Shown here: one piece after another, positions 48,339 through 56,564 of the stretch
How the letters are laid out: every line of letters begins with the position of its first letter
Numbering within the stretch: position 1 is the stretch's first letter
Origin: an uncultured Pseudomonadota bacterium
GTDB taxonomy: Bacteria; Pseudomonadota; Gammaproteobacteria; Competibacterales; Competibacteraceae
NCBI GenBank assembly: GCA_903844665.1
Contig: CAIMUS010000317.1
Span: 1-56,564 of the forward strand
Length of the DNA stretch: 56,564 nucleotides
Reading direction: 5' to 3'
Position numbers and translations under genes: made by a program
The notes under the pieces: generated by a model
The model's database searches: none
The model's input: the letters and a program-made list of their open reading frames with translations, nothing else
Told to the model about the DNA's origin: nothing

Positions 48339-49318
48339 GAGCTCAGGCGCAGGCTGATTTCGCCACCCAGGAAAGGGCGGATACCCGCGGCAGTTTCCAG
48401 CAGGAGGGCGCCGGTTGCATCGACGCCACGGGCAATCCCGCTGAGGGTCGTCGTCGGCAGGCTCAGGGTGACCGGCTGATCCCGGGCCAGATCATAACGG
48501 CTCCAGTCCTCCCGAAAAGTCGCAAAGCCAGCCTGCTCGAACTGGACGAAGGCGGCGACCAGTTCGCTGATCAGCCGCCCCGCCAGGCGATTGCGGGATA
48601 GCCGGCCCGGTCCCACGATACTGCGCAGATCCACCCAGGGTTGGTCGATGGCAGGCTCGGCATGGCGAGGCATAGTCACGTTCAAGCCGATGCCGGCGAC
48701 GATATGGTAGGGCCCGGACGATTCACCGCCGAACTCCAGCAGGACGCCGGCCAGTTTGCGCCGGCGCCACAGCACATCATTCGGCCACTTCAGACCCAGT
48801 TCGGGAATACCCAAGCCGTTTAAAGCGCGGATCAACGCCACCCCGACAGCCAGGCTGAGGCCACTCAACAGGGTGGCTTCCAGAGAAAAGCGCCATAACA
48901 GCGATAAATAAAGATTGGAGGCGAACGGCGACACCCAGGACCTGCCGCGACGCCCCCGCCCGGCGGATTGATATTCGGCCAGACACACCCATCCGCCGGG
49001 CAACTCGTCTTTGGCCCGATTCAACAGATAGGTGTTGGTGGAATCGAGCCGCTCATGCACTTCGATGCCGGTTACCCAGGGGTGAGCGGCAGCCGTAAGC
49101 GCCGCCCGTATCCGGTCCGCCAGCAGTAACTCCATCGGCTCCGCCAGGCGATAGCCCCGCCCCCGCACCGCGTGGATTTCCAGGCCGAAGGTTTGCAGGA
49201 CCCGAATCCCTTTCCAGACCGCGGCCCGACTCACTCCACCGAGTTGCGCCGCCAGGATTTCGCCGGAGTGAAAGCGACCATCGCTGAGAATGTCCAGCAG
49301 TTGACGTTCTTGCCCCAT
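48335..49318 (-). CDS. birA: biotin-protein ligase/biotin repressor
   Basis: A 327-residue bifunctional BirA. The N-terminal winged helix (residues about 5-60) has FHSGEILAAQLGGVSRAAVWK. The catalytic domain shows YQSAGRGRRGRSWVSP (about 115-130), the biotin-binding loop, and GLKWPNDVLW (about 177-186). It attaches biotin to carboxylases and represses biotin genes. Translationally coupled to coaX. Confidence 0.95.
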   Translation of the reverse strand: MGQERQLLDILSDGRFHSGEILAAQLGGVSRAAVWKGIRVLQTFGLEIHAVRGRGYRLAEPMELLLADRIRAALTAAAHPWVTGIEVHERLDSTNTYLLNRAKDELPGGWVCLAEYQSAGRGRRGRSWVSPFASNLYLSLLWRFSLEATLLSGLSLAVGVALIRALNGLGIPELGLKWPNDVLWRRRKLAGVLLEFGGESSGPYHIVAGIGLNVTMPRHAEPAIDQPWVDLRSIVGPGRLSRNRLAGRLISELVAAFVQFEQAGFATFREDWSRYDLARDQPVTLSLPTTTLSGIARGVDATGALLLETAAGIRPFLGGEISLRLSS

Positions 49319-49384
49319 CGCTGCGTCCGGCGGCCCGCCTGTAAACGATTTCTGGAACGGCCACCCGCCAGGTTGGATCAGGGT

Positions 49385-49471
49385 TTACAGGATGACCGAA
49401 AAAAAGCTGAGCAAGCCCATAGCCACCAACACCATAATGATGACGAGCGGAAAGTTTTGAAAAGTGAACAT
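49385..49471 (-). CDS. 28-residue single-helix membrane peptide
   Basis: The frame reads MFTFQNFPLVIIMVLVAMG then LLSFFSVIL, almost entirely one hydrophobic helix, with GGGGGC a few bases before the ATG. It lies between birA and ccoS on the same strand. A real small protein is plausible, but only conservation could prove it. Confidence 0.4.
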   Translation of the reverse strand: MFTFQNFPLVIIMVLVAMGLLSFFSVIL

Positions 49472-49512
49472 AGAGCCCCCTGACGCATAGCCAAATTTAA
49501 TAGCAGTTTACT

Positions 49513-49716
49513 TTATGGGTCCCGTGCCTGCGAACCGTCGATATCCCGCCGGCCCGGCGGCCGCGGAATGCGCGGATCGTCGTCGTCCATCAGGATCCGG
49601 TAGGCCGGACCTTCGAGGTCGTCGAACTGGCCGGTCTTGACAGCCCAGATGAAGGCGCCGGCGGCGACCAGGATGACGAACAGAGTGATGGGTATGAGAA
49701 AATACAGGATATCCAT
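49513..49716 (-). CDS. ccoS: cbb3-type cytochrome oxidase assembly protein CcoS
   Basis: A 67-residue CcoS-like protein: one membrane helix (ILYFLIPITLFVILVAAGAF) then WAVKTGQFDDLEGPAYRIL, the conserved family core that ends in a DDD acidic run. It is needed to insert cofactors into cbb3 oxidases. I take the ATG at 49716, which gives the usual N-terminus. Other cco genes are not in the window, so the gene is detached from its usual ccoNOQP-GHIS context. The C-terminal tail is Arg/Pro-rich. Confidence 0.88.
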   Translation of the reverse strand: MDILYFLIPITLFVILVAAGAFIWAVKTGQFDDLEGPAYRILMDDDDPRIPRPPGRRDIDGSQARDP

Positions 49717-49927
49717 GACAGTTCTGCCAGCAGGGCGGATTTCACCCGCAAAGACAAACTTCATTATACCTGTATCGAAGCGTTCGTGCGGGGTTGACGG
49801 CAAACAGGCTTTAGGAAGCCTGTTTATTATCCCCCGATATTGTTAGCATTAATCGGGTTATGTGTGTTAGGCAGGCTTGGTTATGGTTTAATTTATCTAT
49901 TGTCTCTCTATTATCTATCTATTCGCT

Positions 49928-51448
49928 ATGTCGATATGCTCCCGTCGTATTTCCAGTGCACTGGCTTTGCTGCTGAGTTGCTCCCTTGCCCTGCCAGCCC
50001 GGGCCCAGTCCCTCGTCTTGCCGGATATCGGCGATCCCTCGTTACAGTACCTCAGCGGTAGTGATCAACATTACCTGGGCCAGGGAGCGCTACGCGAAAT
50101 CCGCGATCATGGCCTGGTGGTGGACGACGTCCAGGTCAATGAATACCTGGCTTCGGTGGGTCAGACTATCGCCGCCTACGCGCAAAACGACGGTAGACCT
50201 TTTACCTTCTTTTGGATCAACAGCCCCGATATCAATGCGTTCGCGGCGCCGGGTGGATTTATCGGGTTCAATTCCGGTCTGTTGCTGGCCACCGAAGATG
50301 AGAGCGAACTGGCCGGCGTGATGGCCCACGAAATTGCCCATGTGTCGCAACACCATATCGCTCGCAGCGTGGCCGATGCATCCAATATGAACATCCCACT
50401 GACGGCGGCCCTGCTCGCGGCGGTAGTCCTGGCAGCCGCCTCCAGAAGCCAGGTCGGACCGGCAGCCATGGTGGGCGCTATTGCCGCGGGAGCACAGCAT
50501 CAGATCAACTTTACCCGCGGCAATGAAGAGGAGGCCGACCGGGTCGGTTCCCACCTGTTGGCTCAATCCGGTTTCGATCCGAACGGACTGTCCCGGTTTT
50601 TTGCCCGCCTGGAGCGCCAGCCCGGTGGCCTGGAAGCGCAGATTCCGGAATTCCTGCGGGATCATCCGATGGCTCGCGAGCGTATCGCTCAGACCCAGGA
50701 TCGGTTTACGCAAAAGCCCGGCTCCCGCCTGCAGCGGGACAGCTTCCAATATCAACTGGCCAAGGTCAGAATGCAGGTGTTGACGACCGGCAACACCACC
50801 GACCTGATCCGTCGCTTCGAAACCACCCTGACCAAGGGTGATTACGCCAACGAGACGGCGGAACGCTATGGTTATGCCCTGGCGCTGAAGCGTGCGGGCC
50901 GTTACGACGAGGCCCAGCAGCAAATCGCCCGGCTGCGCAAGATAAAACCCGATAACCTGGCGTTTCGCCTGGAAGAGGCGGAGATCGCCCTGGCCAAAGG
51001 CGATAAGACCCAGGCTTGGCAGCTATTCGACGATGCCGGCCGCCTGTATCCGGACGACTACGTCCTGGCCATGCATTATGGTTATGCGCTGACCACCCAG
51101 GGTGATCCCCGCAAAGCCATGCAGGTGCTGCAGCCCTTCCTGCGCCGCCGTGCCAGCGATCTGTCACTCTATTCGACCTATGCCCAGGCGGCGCAACGCG
51201 CCAACGATATGGCCACGACCTATGCCACGCTGGCCGAATACTATTATCTGAATGGACAGTTGCCGGAGGCGATCGAACAGGCGGAACTCGGTTTGCGGGC
51301 AGGAGGGGCCACGCCCTATCAGCAGGCGCAGTTGCAGGCCAGGTTGCGGCAGTTCAAGGGAGAATTGGCCACCTGGTGCAACCAGGTAAAACGGGTGTCG
51401 GATCAGACTTCGGAGACGATCTGGAGTCTTTGCCGGAATCAGAAGTGA
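49928..51448 (+). CDS. bepA: BepA-like periplasmic metalloprotease/chaperone
   Basis: A 506-residue M48 protease with a signal peptide (SALALLLSCSLALPARA). The zinc motif HEIAHVSQHH lies near residue 137 and the third ligand is in NEEEADRVGSHLL near residue 199. From about residue 300 tetratricopeptide repeats follow (ERYGYALALKRAGRYDEA, PEAIEQAELGL). BepA (YfgC) degrades stalled outer-membrane proteins and assists LptD assembly. No clear ribosome-binding site is seen at this ATG. A heptanucleotide array begins right after the stop. Confidence 0.92.
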   Translation: MSICSRRISSALALLLSCSLALPARAQSLVLPDIGDPSLQYLSGSDQHYLGQGALREIRDHGLVVDDVQVNEYLASVGQTIAAYAQNDGRPFTFFWINSPDINAFAAPGGFIGFNSGLLLATEDESELAGVMAHEIAHVSQHHIARSVADASNMNIPLTAALLAAVVLAAASRSQVGPAAMVGAIAAGAQHQINFTRGNEEEADRVGSHLLAQSGFDPNGLSRFFARLERQPGGLEAQIPEFLRDHPMARERIAQTQDRFTQKPGSRLQRDSFQYQLAKVRMQVLTTGNTTDLIRRFETTLTKGDYANETAERYGYALALKRAGRYDEAQQQIARLRKIKPDNLAFRLEEAEIALAKGDKTQAWQLFDDAGRLYPDDYVLAMHYGYALTTQGDPRKAMQVLQPFLRRRASDLSLYSTYAQAAQRANDMATTYATLAEYYYLNGQLPEAIEQAELGLRAGGATPYQQAQLQARLRQFKGELATWCNQVKRVSDQTSETIWSLCRNQK

Positions 51449-51497
51449 GTGGTTAGTGGTTAGTGGTTAGTGGTTAGTGGTTAGTGGTTAGTGGTTA
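51449..51497. repeat. heptanucleotide tandem array (TTAGTGG)
   Basis: About seven copies of TTAGTGG directly after the bepA stop codon. The array ends in GGTTAGGAAGC like the one at 10447. On both sides lies a similar 23-base sequence (CTTTGCCGGAATCAGAAGTGAG and CTTTGCCGAAATCAGCAGTGAG), so the end of bepA is duplicated around it. Confidence 0.92.
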
Positions 51498-51542
51498 GGA
51501 AGCTTTGCCGAAATCAGCAGTGAGCGGTGTTGATGGGCGACA

Positions 51543-52052
51543 TCAGGTTTTATCGTTTTCCGCTGTGTCCGGTTTATCCTGCGGTTTCGGTTTTTCCTGG
51601 TTCTCGCCGCCGGAGAGTTTAAACAGGCGTTCGTCGAGCATCGACTGCCACAGGGCAAGATTGCGTTCCGCCAGTTCGGACATCATGGTCAGGGGGTTCT
51701 TGCCCATGAAATTGCGCATCTGTTCCCTGACCAGTTGCTGCTGATCGATGAAGGCTTGCAGGCTCTTCTCCAGGTAGTTGCCCATCATGCCTTGCAGGGT
51801 ATCCCCGTAGAAGCGGATGATGTGAGCCAGCACCTCGGTAGTAAAAATCGGATTGCCCCGTTCCTCCTGCTCGCTGATGATCTGCAACAGAATGCTGCGG
51901 GTAATATCGGCGTTGGAGCGGGCATCGACCACCCGAAAAGGGGTACGCTCTATCACCAGACGCTGGACATCCCCCAGCGTGATGTAGCTGCTGATGACGG
52001 TATCGTACAGGCGCCGGTTCGGATATTTCTTGATAATCCGCGGTTCGCTCAT
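51543..52052 (-). CDS. phaR: polyhydroxyalkanoate synthesis regulator PhaR
   Basis: A 169-residue PhaR. The N-terminal DNA-binding domain reads RIIKKYPNRRLYDTVISSYI (residues 5-24), with VRLVI.RTPFRVVDA-like core, followed by ILLQIISEQEERGNPIF, the PHB accumulation regulatory domain. It senses PHA granules and derepresses phasin and pha genes. It is the last gene of phaA-phaB-phaR. The C-terminus is charged and low in complexity. Confidence 0.93.
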   Translation of the reverse strand: MSEPRIIKKYPNRRLYDTVISSYITLGDVQRLVIERTPFRVVDARSNADITRSILLQIISEQEERGNPIFTTEVLAHIIRFYGDTLQGMMGNYLEKSLQAFIDQQQLVREQMRNFMGKNPLTMMSELAERNLALWQSMLDERLFKLSGGENQEKPKPQDKPDTAENDKT

Positions 52053-52109
52053 GGCTTGAACCGTAACCGGGTCCGCGGCGCCCGCAGAGATGGCGCCGCG
52101 GGCGGGTAG

Positions 52110-52850
52110 CTAATGGAAATAAGAACCCCCATTGATAGCCAGATTGGCCCCCGTGATATAGCCGGCTTCCTCGGCGGTGAGAAACGCGACGGCGCGGGCG
52201 ACATCCTCCGGCGTACCCAGCCGTCCCACCGGAATCGTGGCGATAATCTTGTTGAGTACGTCCTCCGGCATGGCCCGCACCATATCGGTGCCGATATAGC
52301 CGGGCGAAACGGTATTGACCGTTACGCCGTAACGGGCGCCCTCGGCGGCTATCGACAGGGTAAACCCATGGATGCCGGCCTTGGCGGCGGCATAGTTGGC
52401 CTGACCGTACTGTCCCTTCTGCCCGTTCATGGAGGAGATATTGACGATCCGCCCCCATTTTCTTTCCAGCATCTGGCCGAACACCTGTCGGGTCAGGTTA
52501 AACACGCTGCTCAGATTGGTGGCGATGACGATATCCCACTGCTCCTTCTCCATCCGTTTCAACACGGCGTCGCGGGTGATCCCGGCGTTGTTGACCAGGA
52601 TCTCCACCGCGCCGACCTCGGCCTCCACCTGGGCGGTCAGTTCCGCACAGGACTCGAAATCGGCGACATCCACGGCGTAAATGTGGATGGCCAAACCCTC
52701 GGCCTGGCGGGATTCCCGCCATTCCCTGGCCAGTTCTTCCTGGGAAGGATAATAAGTCGCCACCACGGTTCGGCCCTGCGCCAGCAGCGCCTTGCACATG
52801 GCGGCGCCCAGTCCGCCGATGCCGCCGGTCACTACCGCCACTCTGGCCAT
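52110..52850 (-). CDS. phaB: acetoacetyl-CoA reductase
   Basis: A 246-residue short-chain dehydrogenase. It reduces acetoacetyl-CoA to (R)-3-hydroxybutyryl-CoA with NADPH for PHB synthesis. Cofactor motif VTGGIGGLGAAMCKAL (about residues 7-22), NNAGITRDAVLKRM, Ser in VNISSMNGQKGQYGQ and catalytic YAAAKAG (about 153-159). It follows phaA by 30 bases. Confidence 0.94.
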   Translation of the reverse strand: MARVAVVTGGIGGLGAAMCKALLAQGRTVVATYYPSQEELAREWRESRQAEGLAIHIYAVDVADFESCAELTAQVEAEVGAVEILVNNAGITRDAVLKRMEKEQWDIVIATNLSSVFNLTRQVFGQMLERKWGRIVNISSMNGQKGQYGQANYAAAKAGIHGFTLSIAAEGARYGVTVNTVSPGYIGTDMVRAMPEDVLNKIIATIPVGRLGTPEDVARAVAFLTAEEAGYITGANLAINGGSYFH

Positions 52851-52880
52851 CGCCGTGTTGCTGTCACCGGCCGCCGGCGG

Positions 52881-54062
52881 TCAATCCCGCTCCACGGTCA
52901 GCGACACCCCCAGACCGCCGCCGATGCACAGCGTCGCCAGACCTTTCTTGGCGTCGCGCCGGATCATCTCGTGCAGCAGGGAGACCAGGATACGGCAGCC
53001 GGAGGCGCCGATCGGATGGCCCAGCGCGATCGCTCCGCCGTTGACATTCACCTTGCCGGTATCCCATTCCATCTCCCGGTTGACCGAAATCGCCTGCGAA
53101 GCGAAGGCTTCATTGGCCTCGATCAGATTCAGGTCGGCGACCGTCCAGCCCGACTTCTTGAGGCACAGTTTGGAGGCAGGAATCGGACCGGTACCCATGA
53201 TCTTGGGATCGACTCCGGCCTTGGCGTAAGCGACGATCCGGGCCATGGGCTTCAGGCCCAGTTCCTGCGCCTTGCGGGCGGACATCAGCAGCACCACCGC
53301 GGCGCCGTCGTTGATCCCGGAGGCATTGCCGGCGGTCACGGAGCCGTCATGTTTGAAGGCCGGACGCAGCTTGGCCAGGGCCTCCACGGTCGTGCCCTTG
53401 CGGGGGAATTCGTCGGTATCGAAAATCAGCGGGTCCCCCTTGCGGCGGGGGATTTCGACGGGCACGATCTCTTCCTTGAATCTGCCGGACTCGATGGCGG
53501 CCACGGCCTTCTGCTGGGAAGCGGCGGCGAAGGCATCCTGCTCCTCGCGGGAAATGCCATATTTTTCCACGATATTTTCGGCGGTGATCCCCATATGATA
53601 ATGATTCATGGCGCAGTGCAGGCCCTCGCTGAGCATCGAATCCAGCATCTTCCATTCACCCATCACGGTGCCTTTACGGGAATTGAGCACGAGGTGAGGT
53701 GACATGCTCATGCTTTCCTGGCCGCCGGCGATGACGATCTGATTGTCACCGTCGCGAATGGACTGGAATCCCAGATGGGCCGCTTTCAGGCCGCTGCCGC
53801 AGACCTTGTTGATGGTAATGGCTGGCACTTCATTGCTTAAACCGGCGGCGAGCGCCGCGGAGCGGGCCGGGTTCTGGCCGGCGCCGGCGGTGAGCACATG
53901 CCCCAGGATGACTTCGTCGACCTGGTCGGGCTTGACCCCGGCGCGCTCCAGTACAGCTTGAATCACCTTGGCTCCCAGCGCATTCGCCGGAATATTGGCC
54001 AGGGCCCCCATAAAATTACCGATGGCCGTTCTGGCGGCGGCGACAATGACGACATCTTCCAT
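52881..54062 (-). CDS. phaA: acetyl-CoA acetyltransferase (beta-ketothiolase)
   Basis: A 393-residue thiolase. It condenses two acetyl-CoA to acetoacetyl-CoA. The acyl-accepting Cys is in [11 protein letters not shown] (about residue 88), the active-site His in [11 protein letters not shown] (about 349), and the second Cys in [17 protein letters not shown] (about 379). First gene of the pha operon. The synthase phaC is not in the window. Confidence 0.95.
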   Translation of the reverse strand: MEDVVIVAAARTAIGNFMGALANIPANALGAKVIQAVLERAGVKPDQVDEVILGHVLTAGAGQNPARSAALAAGLSNEVPAITINKVCGSGLKAAHLGFQSIRDGDNQIVIAGGQESMSMSPHLVLNSRKGTVMGEWKMLDSMLSEGLHCAMNHYHMGITAENIVEKYGISREEQDAFAAASQQKAVAAIESGRFKEEIVPVEIPRRKGDPLIFDTDEFPRKGTTVEALAKLRPAFKHDGSVTAGNASGINDGAAVVLLMSARKAQELGLKPMARIVAYAKAGVDPKIMGTGPIPASKLCLKKSGWTVADLNLIEANEAFASQAISVNREMEWDTGKVNVNGGAIALGHPIGASGCRILVSLLHEMIRRDAKKGLATLCIGGGLGVSLTVERD

Positions 54063-54199
54063 ATAGACCTCCGAACCTAGGCTTGTAGTGTGTCAGATGG
54101 TGTTGCACCGCAGCCGTAGTCGAGTGCAGTGCAGCAGGAATCGGTAAAGCATCGCATCGATGGCCGGGCTTGACAAGCATGCCCATTTTTTGTGGTGGG

Positions 54200-54228
54200 A
54201 TACTGACCGCTGGCGCCCACCTTGTCAA
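54200..54228 (-). promoter_or_regulatory. possible promoter of phaA-phaB-phaR
   Basis: On the minus strand a perfect TTGACA (54223-54228) is followed after 17 bases by CAGTAT (54200-54205), a weak -10. It lies about 140 bases before the phaA start. An 8-base inverted repeat (TTGACAAG near 54169, CTTGTCAA at 54221) might be an operator. No gene is seen between 54063 and 54300. Confidence 0.4.
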
Positions 54229-54300
54229 CCAAAATTTTGCATTCGCACAATCGCGCCATCCCAAGCCGGGCGACGGGTGGTAACGGGCGGCGCCGGGCTG

Positions 54301-55335
54301 CTACCAAGGCCGTTCTCCAGGTAATGGCAGCAGTTCGAAATAAACCAGCAACGTGCTCTGCAAGGGGTTGGTGTTATCGTCGCTGACCATAAAAAAGCGA
54401 TGGTCCCGATGCCGGGTCAGGCCCTCGAAATTATCCAGCAGCCAGCCATCGCTGGTATCGAAAACGGCGACATTTTCCACCTGCAACAGGGTTTGCTCCG
54501 CCGGCAGCCGGGTGCGCCGCAGGCTGATAACGAAAGGCCGGGTCAGGGAGACAAAGGCCCGTTCCAGCGTCAGCAAAGAGCCATCCGGCAGCGCCTCCAT
54601 GGCGACCAGCGAGCTGGCCGGAGCGGAATGCAGCGGATACAGCCAGTGACGGCCGTTCTGGGCATAGATCGGCACATAGCCGGGCGCCTCTCCGCGCAGG
54701 GGTTGTTCGGGTCCGGTCAACAGTCCCCACTGCGGATCGATGGTGACTGATTCCAGGGCCAGATTGGGGTTGGCGTAAGCGCTGCTATCCCGCAGCGGCG
54801 CCGGCAGTGGTTCATCGCCCAACCAGCGGCCGTCGGGACTGTAGCGCGCTATCCGTACCCTCTCCTCGAAGGAAATGACGAGCTGGCTATCGTTCGGGAC
54901 GCCGTTATCCCCATCGATGATAGCCAACCCTTCGGCATCGATGAAGGCGCCGCGTAAGGGCCTGCCGTCGGAGTCCCGGAGCGGATAGGCGGTTACGATC
55001 TGGACATCGCTGAGCCGGTCGTCGCTAAAGACGGGACGCAGATGGAACAGCATGCCTTTATCGGAGACGGCATACAGTAGACCGGCATCCTCGTCCCAGG
55101 CCAGCCCCGACAGTTCCCTGAGTGGCAGGCCGTTGACGGGGACCCTGGGCAGGCGCAACACGCCCAACAGCCTGATGCCCATATAGCGGTCGCCCACCGC
55201 CACCTGCTGCGACAGCGGCACGGCGACGGCCTGAACGCTCGAGCCGGCGCAAGCGCTGGTGCTTAGACCGCCTAGCAGCAGCATGAAGAAGAAAATACGT
55301 GCAAAACAAGAGGGCATCGCCGCGCTTTGACTCAA
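54301..55335 (-). CDS. esterase-like activity of phytase family protein
   Basis: A 344-residue secreted protein with an N-terminal signal peptide (RIFFFMLLLGGLSTSACAG). The mature part looks like a beta-propeller of the phytase-like family: LRELSGLAWDEDAGLLYAVSDKG (cut at SDKG), FIDAEGLAIIDGDNG, ALESVTIDPQWG, DNFEGLTRHRDHRFFMVSDDN. The acidic clusters could bind calcium. Substrate unknown. It overlaps the upstream gene by 4 bases. Confidence 0.85.
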   Translation of the reverse strand: MSQSAAMPSCFARIFFFMLLLGGLSTSACAGSSVQAVAVPLSQQVAVGDRYMGIRLLGVLRLPRVPVNGLPLRELSGLAWDEDAGLLYAVSDKGMLFHLRPVFSDDRLSDVQIVTAYPLRDSDGRPLRGAFIDAEGLAIIDGDNGVPNDSQLVISFEERVRIARYSPDGRWLGDEPLPAPLRDSSAYANPNLALESVTIDPQWGLLTGPEQPLRGEAPGYVPIYAQNGRHWLYPLHSAPASSLVAMEALPDGSLLTLERAFVSLTRPFVISLRRTRLPAEQTLLQVENVAVFDTSDGWLLDNFEGLTRHRDHRFFMVSDDNTNPLQSTLLVYFELLPLPGERPW

Positions 55336-56288
55336 TGGAGGTAGGGTGGACGGTAAGGCGTTGGTTCACCCAATTGGATATCCTCGATGCCGGCCTGATC
55401 GAGCGCGGCGCTGATGCTGGCGACGATGACCTGGGGATCGTCCCAGGGGGCAAGCTGCCAGGGGTAATGCAGTACCTGTATCTCTCTCTCCTTATGAGTG
55501 AGAATAAGGGTCAGCACCGGTCGGTGCAACTGCCTTTCCACCTCCCTGGCGAAGGCGCCGGCCCAGCCGGCGATACGCTCCAGGTGACTGTCTTCGGTTT
55601 CCGCCACCTCCGCGAAGGGTTGCCGATCTGCCGGGGCCTGCAACACCAGACCCACGATAAACCGCAGCAGCAGCTGGGTTTCGCCGGGCGGCAGCGCGAC
55701 GTGCTCATAGTGCTGAAACAGATTGGCCGGGCGGGAACTGCCGAAGGTCTTCAGCAGGCGCTGCGGCAGCCGATAGCGCTTGCTGTAAGGCAGCGGCTCC
55801 AGTTCGGCGAACGAGTAAAGATAATTGTACAGCAGTACGGTGGGCGCCCGCCCTACCAGACCATGTTGACGAAAACTTTTTGCCAGGGGATCGACCATCG
55901 GCAAGGTCCAGGGAATCGCCATCTTGTTATCCTTGGCATAGAGGATCAGGTGTAAGGGAACGGCGAAGAGAATCAGATCGACCGGCTCCGCATTTTCGCC
56001 GCTGATCGTCTGCCATTCGATGCAGTTGAGCACATCGTTGACGATTTCATCGTAAACCCTGAAGTCGGGCGCGCGCTCCAGGGCGCGCTGGATGACGCGA
56101 TCCTCACCGGCCGCCAGGTATTTTTCGATCAGGTCGGAAAGTTGGCTGAATTGCCGGTCGTTCCCTTCGGGATCCCGTACCAACCGGCTGGCCAAGTCTA
56201 CCATACGCCGGGAAGCGCGCTCCACAAAGGCGGTCCTCGACGGTGGGGAATGCGGGCCTGTTCCGTCGTCGGACGTGTTTTTAACCAT
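55332..56288 (-). CDS. conserved hypothetical protein
   Basis: A 318-residue soluble protein without signal peptide. Hydrophobic and conserved-looking stretches include PVDLILFAVPLHLILYAKD (about residues 102-120), PTVLLYNYLYSFAELEPL (about 149-166) and QLLLRFIVGLVLQAP, and the C-terminus has ERQLHRPVLTLILTHKEREI. I do not recognise the family; a DUF2863-like protein is one possibility but is not supported by a motif. It is coupled to the phytase-like gene by a 4-base overlap, so they may share a process in the envelope. Confidence 0.65.
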   Translation of the reverse strand: MVKNTSDDGTGPHSPPSRTAFVERASRRMVDLASRLVRDPEGNDRQFSQLSDLIEKYLAAGEDRVIQRALERAPDFRVYDEIVNDVLNCIEWQTISGENAEPVDLILFAVPLHLILYAKDNKMAIPWTLPMVDPLAKSFRQHGLVGRAPTVLLYNYLYSFAELEPLPYSKRYRLPQRLLKTFGSSRPANLFQHYEHVALPPGETQLLLRFIVGLVLQAPADRQPFAEVAETEDSHLERIAGWAGAFAREVERQLHRPVLTLILTHKEREIQVLHYPWQLAPWDDPQVIVASISAALDQAGIEDIQLGEPTPYRPPYLH

Positions 56289-56535
56289 GACGGCCTCCCA
56301 AAGGCCTGGTGGGGTTGACTGGAGCCATGCTGGTGGCAGAGACCACCCGAGCGGCGGCTGGCCGTTGGAGGGTGGTGTCGCCGGCAGGATGCGACAGGCT
56401 TGCTTGCAAGATAAATTTTATCCCTTTTGCAGGGCCGAAAGAATTGGCGATGGGGGTGTCGGGTTGATTATTTCAGGCGGTGCCGCCGCGATCGGGTGGG
56501 GATACAATTAAAACTGTGAGGTATCGTTGCCCGTT

Positions 56536-56562
56536 CCTGGGAGCGCCGGCGTCCCCGCCGGC
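56536..56562. repeat. single copy of the CCTGGGAGCGCCGGCG repeat
   Basis: The same hairpin unit as in the tandem array at 37632-37777. It lies at the right edge; the 240 bases between it and the preceding gene show no coding sequence I can support. Confidence 0.8.
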
Positions 56563-56564
56563 AT

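Noticed and set aside
52113-53702. 529-codon open frame antisense to phaB and phaA
   Set aside because: It spans two real genes and their gap on the other strand; low-complexity shadow.

Overview
The window is a 56.6 kb stretch of a GC-rich gammaproteobacterial chromosome. Conserved blocks in standard gammaproteobacterial order are present: rpsB-tsf-pyrH-frr-uppS-cdsA-dxr-rseP-bamA-skp-fabZ with divergent map-glnD, and birA-coaX followed by tRNA-Thr. The phaA-phaB-phaR operon, a fused isobutyryl-CoA mutase (IcmF), a methionine salvage operon and very abundant palindromic intergenic repeats point to a polyhydroxyalkanoate-storing organism. A member of the Competibacter/Contendobacter group of activated sludge is my best guess, but this is an inference and I could not test it.

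Layout. 1-6.8 kb is accessory DNA: an insertion-sequence end beside a broken thioesterase, toxin-antitoxin (TA) pairs ParS/RES, MntA/HepT and UPF0175/DUF3368, the housekeeping gene hisC, and an integron-type attC site with a reverse-oriented gene cassette. 6.8-10.7 kb holds a membrane protein/GTPase pair (DUF2868-DUF3482) whose 5' side is a long heptanucleotide tandem array. 11-13.9 kb is a 959-residue DUF4062-STAND ATPase-transmembrane-FGE-like protein whose C-terminus looks like a variable region of a diversity-generating retroelement (DGR). 14-16 kb is more TA genes and a Uma2 nuclease. 16.1-18 kb is mtnB-mtnD-mtnC. 18-21.6 kb holds a BtuF-like binding protein, an acyl-CoA synthetase and a NYN-domain protein. 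21.8-24.2 kb is a second TA/Uma2 cluster. 24.3-27.6 kb is icmF with a palindromic operator. 27.7-28.4 kb is a BrnT/BrnA locus broken by palindromic elements. 28.6-43.3 kb is the conserved envelope/translation block and map-glnD. 43.3-47.2 kb is a decayed region with an AAA ATPase, a DUF4276 remnant, inverted repeats, a degenerate attC-like site and antitoxin fragments. 47.4-56.3 kb returns to core functions: tRNA-Thr, coaX, birA, ccoS, bepA, the PHA operon and two envelope or unknown genes.

How it works together. The core genes cover translation (rpsB, tsf, frr, map), lipid and outer-membrane biogenesis (fabZ, cdsA, uppS, dxr, rseP, bamA, skp, bepA), nitrogen sensing (glnD) and carbon storage (phaABR, with icmF and the acyl-CoA synthetase acting on acyl-CoA pools). 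Between them lie islands dense in small TA systems, many damaged by palindromic repeats that have contributed start codons, stop codons or internal peptides to genes. The most interesting candidates are the DUF4062-STAND-FGE protein as a possible diversified immune or sensor protein, and the repeat elements that remodel coding sequences.
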